5,093 nucleotides of DNA from Dehalococcoidales bacterium (lineage in GTDB: Bacteria > Chloroflexota > Dehalococcoidia > Dehalococcoidales > UBA3254). The position numbers and the translations under genes are program-made. The stretch spans positions 1-5,093 of the forward strand of contig JAQULX010000262.1 in NCBI GenBank assembly GCA_028718465.1, in the 5' to 3' direction. Under the pieces are notes generated by a model. It did not search any database. It had not been told where the DNA came from and saw only the letters and a program-made list of their open reading frames with translations. Below, one piece after another: positions 5,056 to 5,093 of this stretch (the first letter of the stretch is position 1; every line of letters begins with the position of its first letter).

Positions 5056-5093
5056 TGGGACTATATATTCCTAGACGCTCGTTGTCCGACGCC
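5055..5093 (+). CDS. Start of the next gene, cut by the right edge
   Basis: ATG at 5055 shares its A with the TAA stop of the preceding gene (TAATG) and has GGAGGAG (5043-5049) five bases upstream, within that gene. Thirteen codons are visible (MGLYIPRRSLSDA), open to the edge. The arrangement shows translational coupling and continuation of the gene cluster beyond the window. Nothing can be said about function. Confidence 0.7.
   Translation, partial: MGLYIPRRSLSDA

Noticed and set aside
1..5093. CRISPR array, tRNA genes, insertion sequences, integrase attachment sites
   Set aside because: No spaced direct repeats, cloverleaf-like sequence, transposase frame or terminal inverted repeats were visible on either strand.

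Overview
The window is a tightly packed block of ten co-directional plus-strand genes, two of them cut by the window edges. It looks like the virion-protein region of a bacterial virus or of an integrated viral element. GC content is moderate (low-to-mid 50s percent by eye). Nearly every gene has a strong bacterial Shine-Dalgarno (SD) site, and one site is an 11-base match to the 3' end of bacterial 16S rRNA. The host is therefore a bacterium, but the phylum cannot be read from this sequence. There are no tRNA or rRNA genes, CRISPR arrays, transposases, integrases or replication genes.

Left part (1-1168): the 3' end of a gene for a small single-pass membrane protein is followed by a 214-aa protein with a helical, charged N-terminal part and a beta-rich C-terminal part, a plausible capsid or capsid-associated protein. 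A 131-base gap follows, the largest in the window. It holds a GC-rich hairpin and a second inverted repeat whose CCTCCT could mask the next gene's SD site.

Middle part (1169-2824): a 145-aa beta-rich, virion-like protein is followed by a 251-aa YkgJ/CxxCxxCC-family metal-binding protein with eight family-type cysteines. This overlaps, and is probably translationally coupled to, a 153-aa helical protein of unknown function. These last two are the only products here that do not look structural.

Right part (2825-5093): four more small proteins follow. A 184-aa protein is a second capsid candidate. A 127-aa beta-rich protein shares an IGTG...Y motif with the 145-aa protein. A 181-aa protein has a glycine-zipper membrane segment and a C-terminal beta domain. 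A 219-aa protein has two beta-rich parts. The next gene starts at 5055, overlapping the preceding stop as TAATG.

Taken together (inference), the products would form and decorate a virion shell, with two membrane-anchored proteins and a metal-binding accessory protein. No terminase, portal, HK97-type capsid or tail gene is visible. The small beta-rich proteins plus membrane proteins allow a tailless, membrane-containing virus, but 5 kb cannot exclude the decoration-gene region of a tailed phage.
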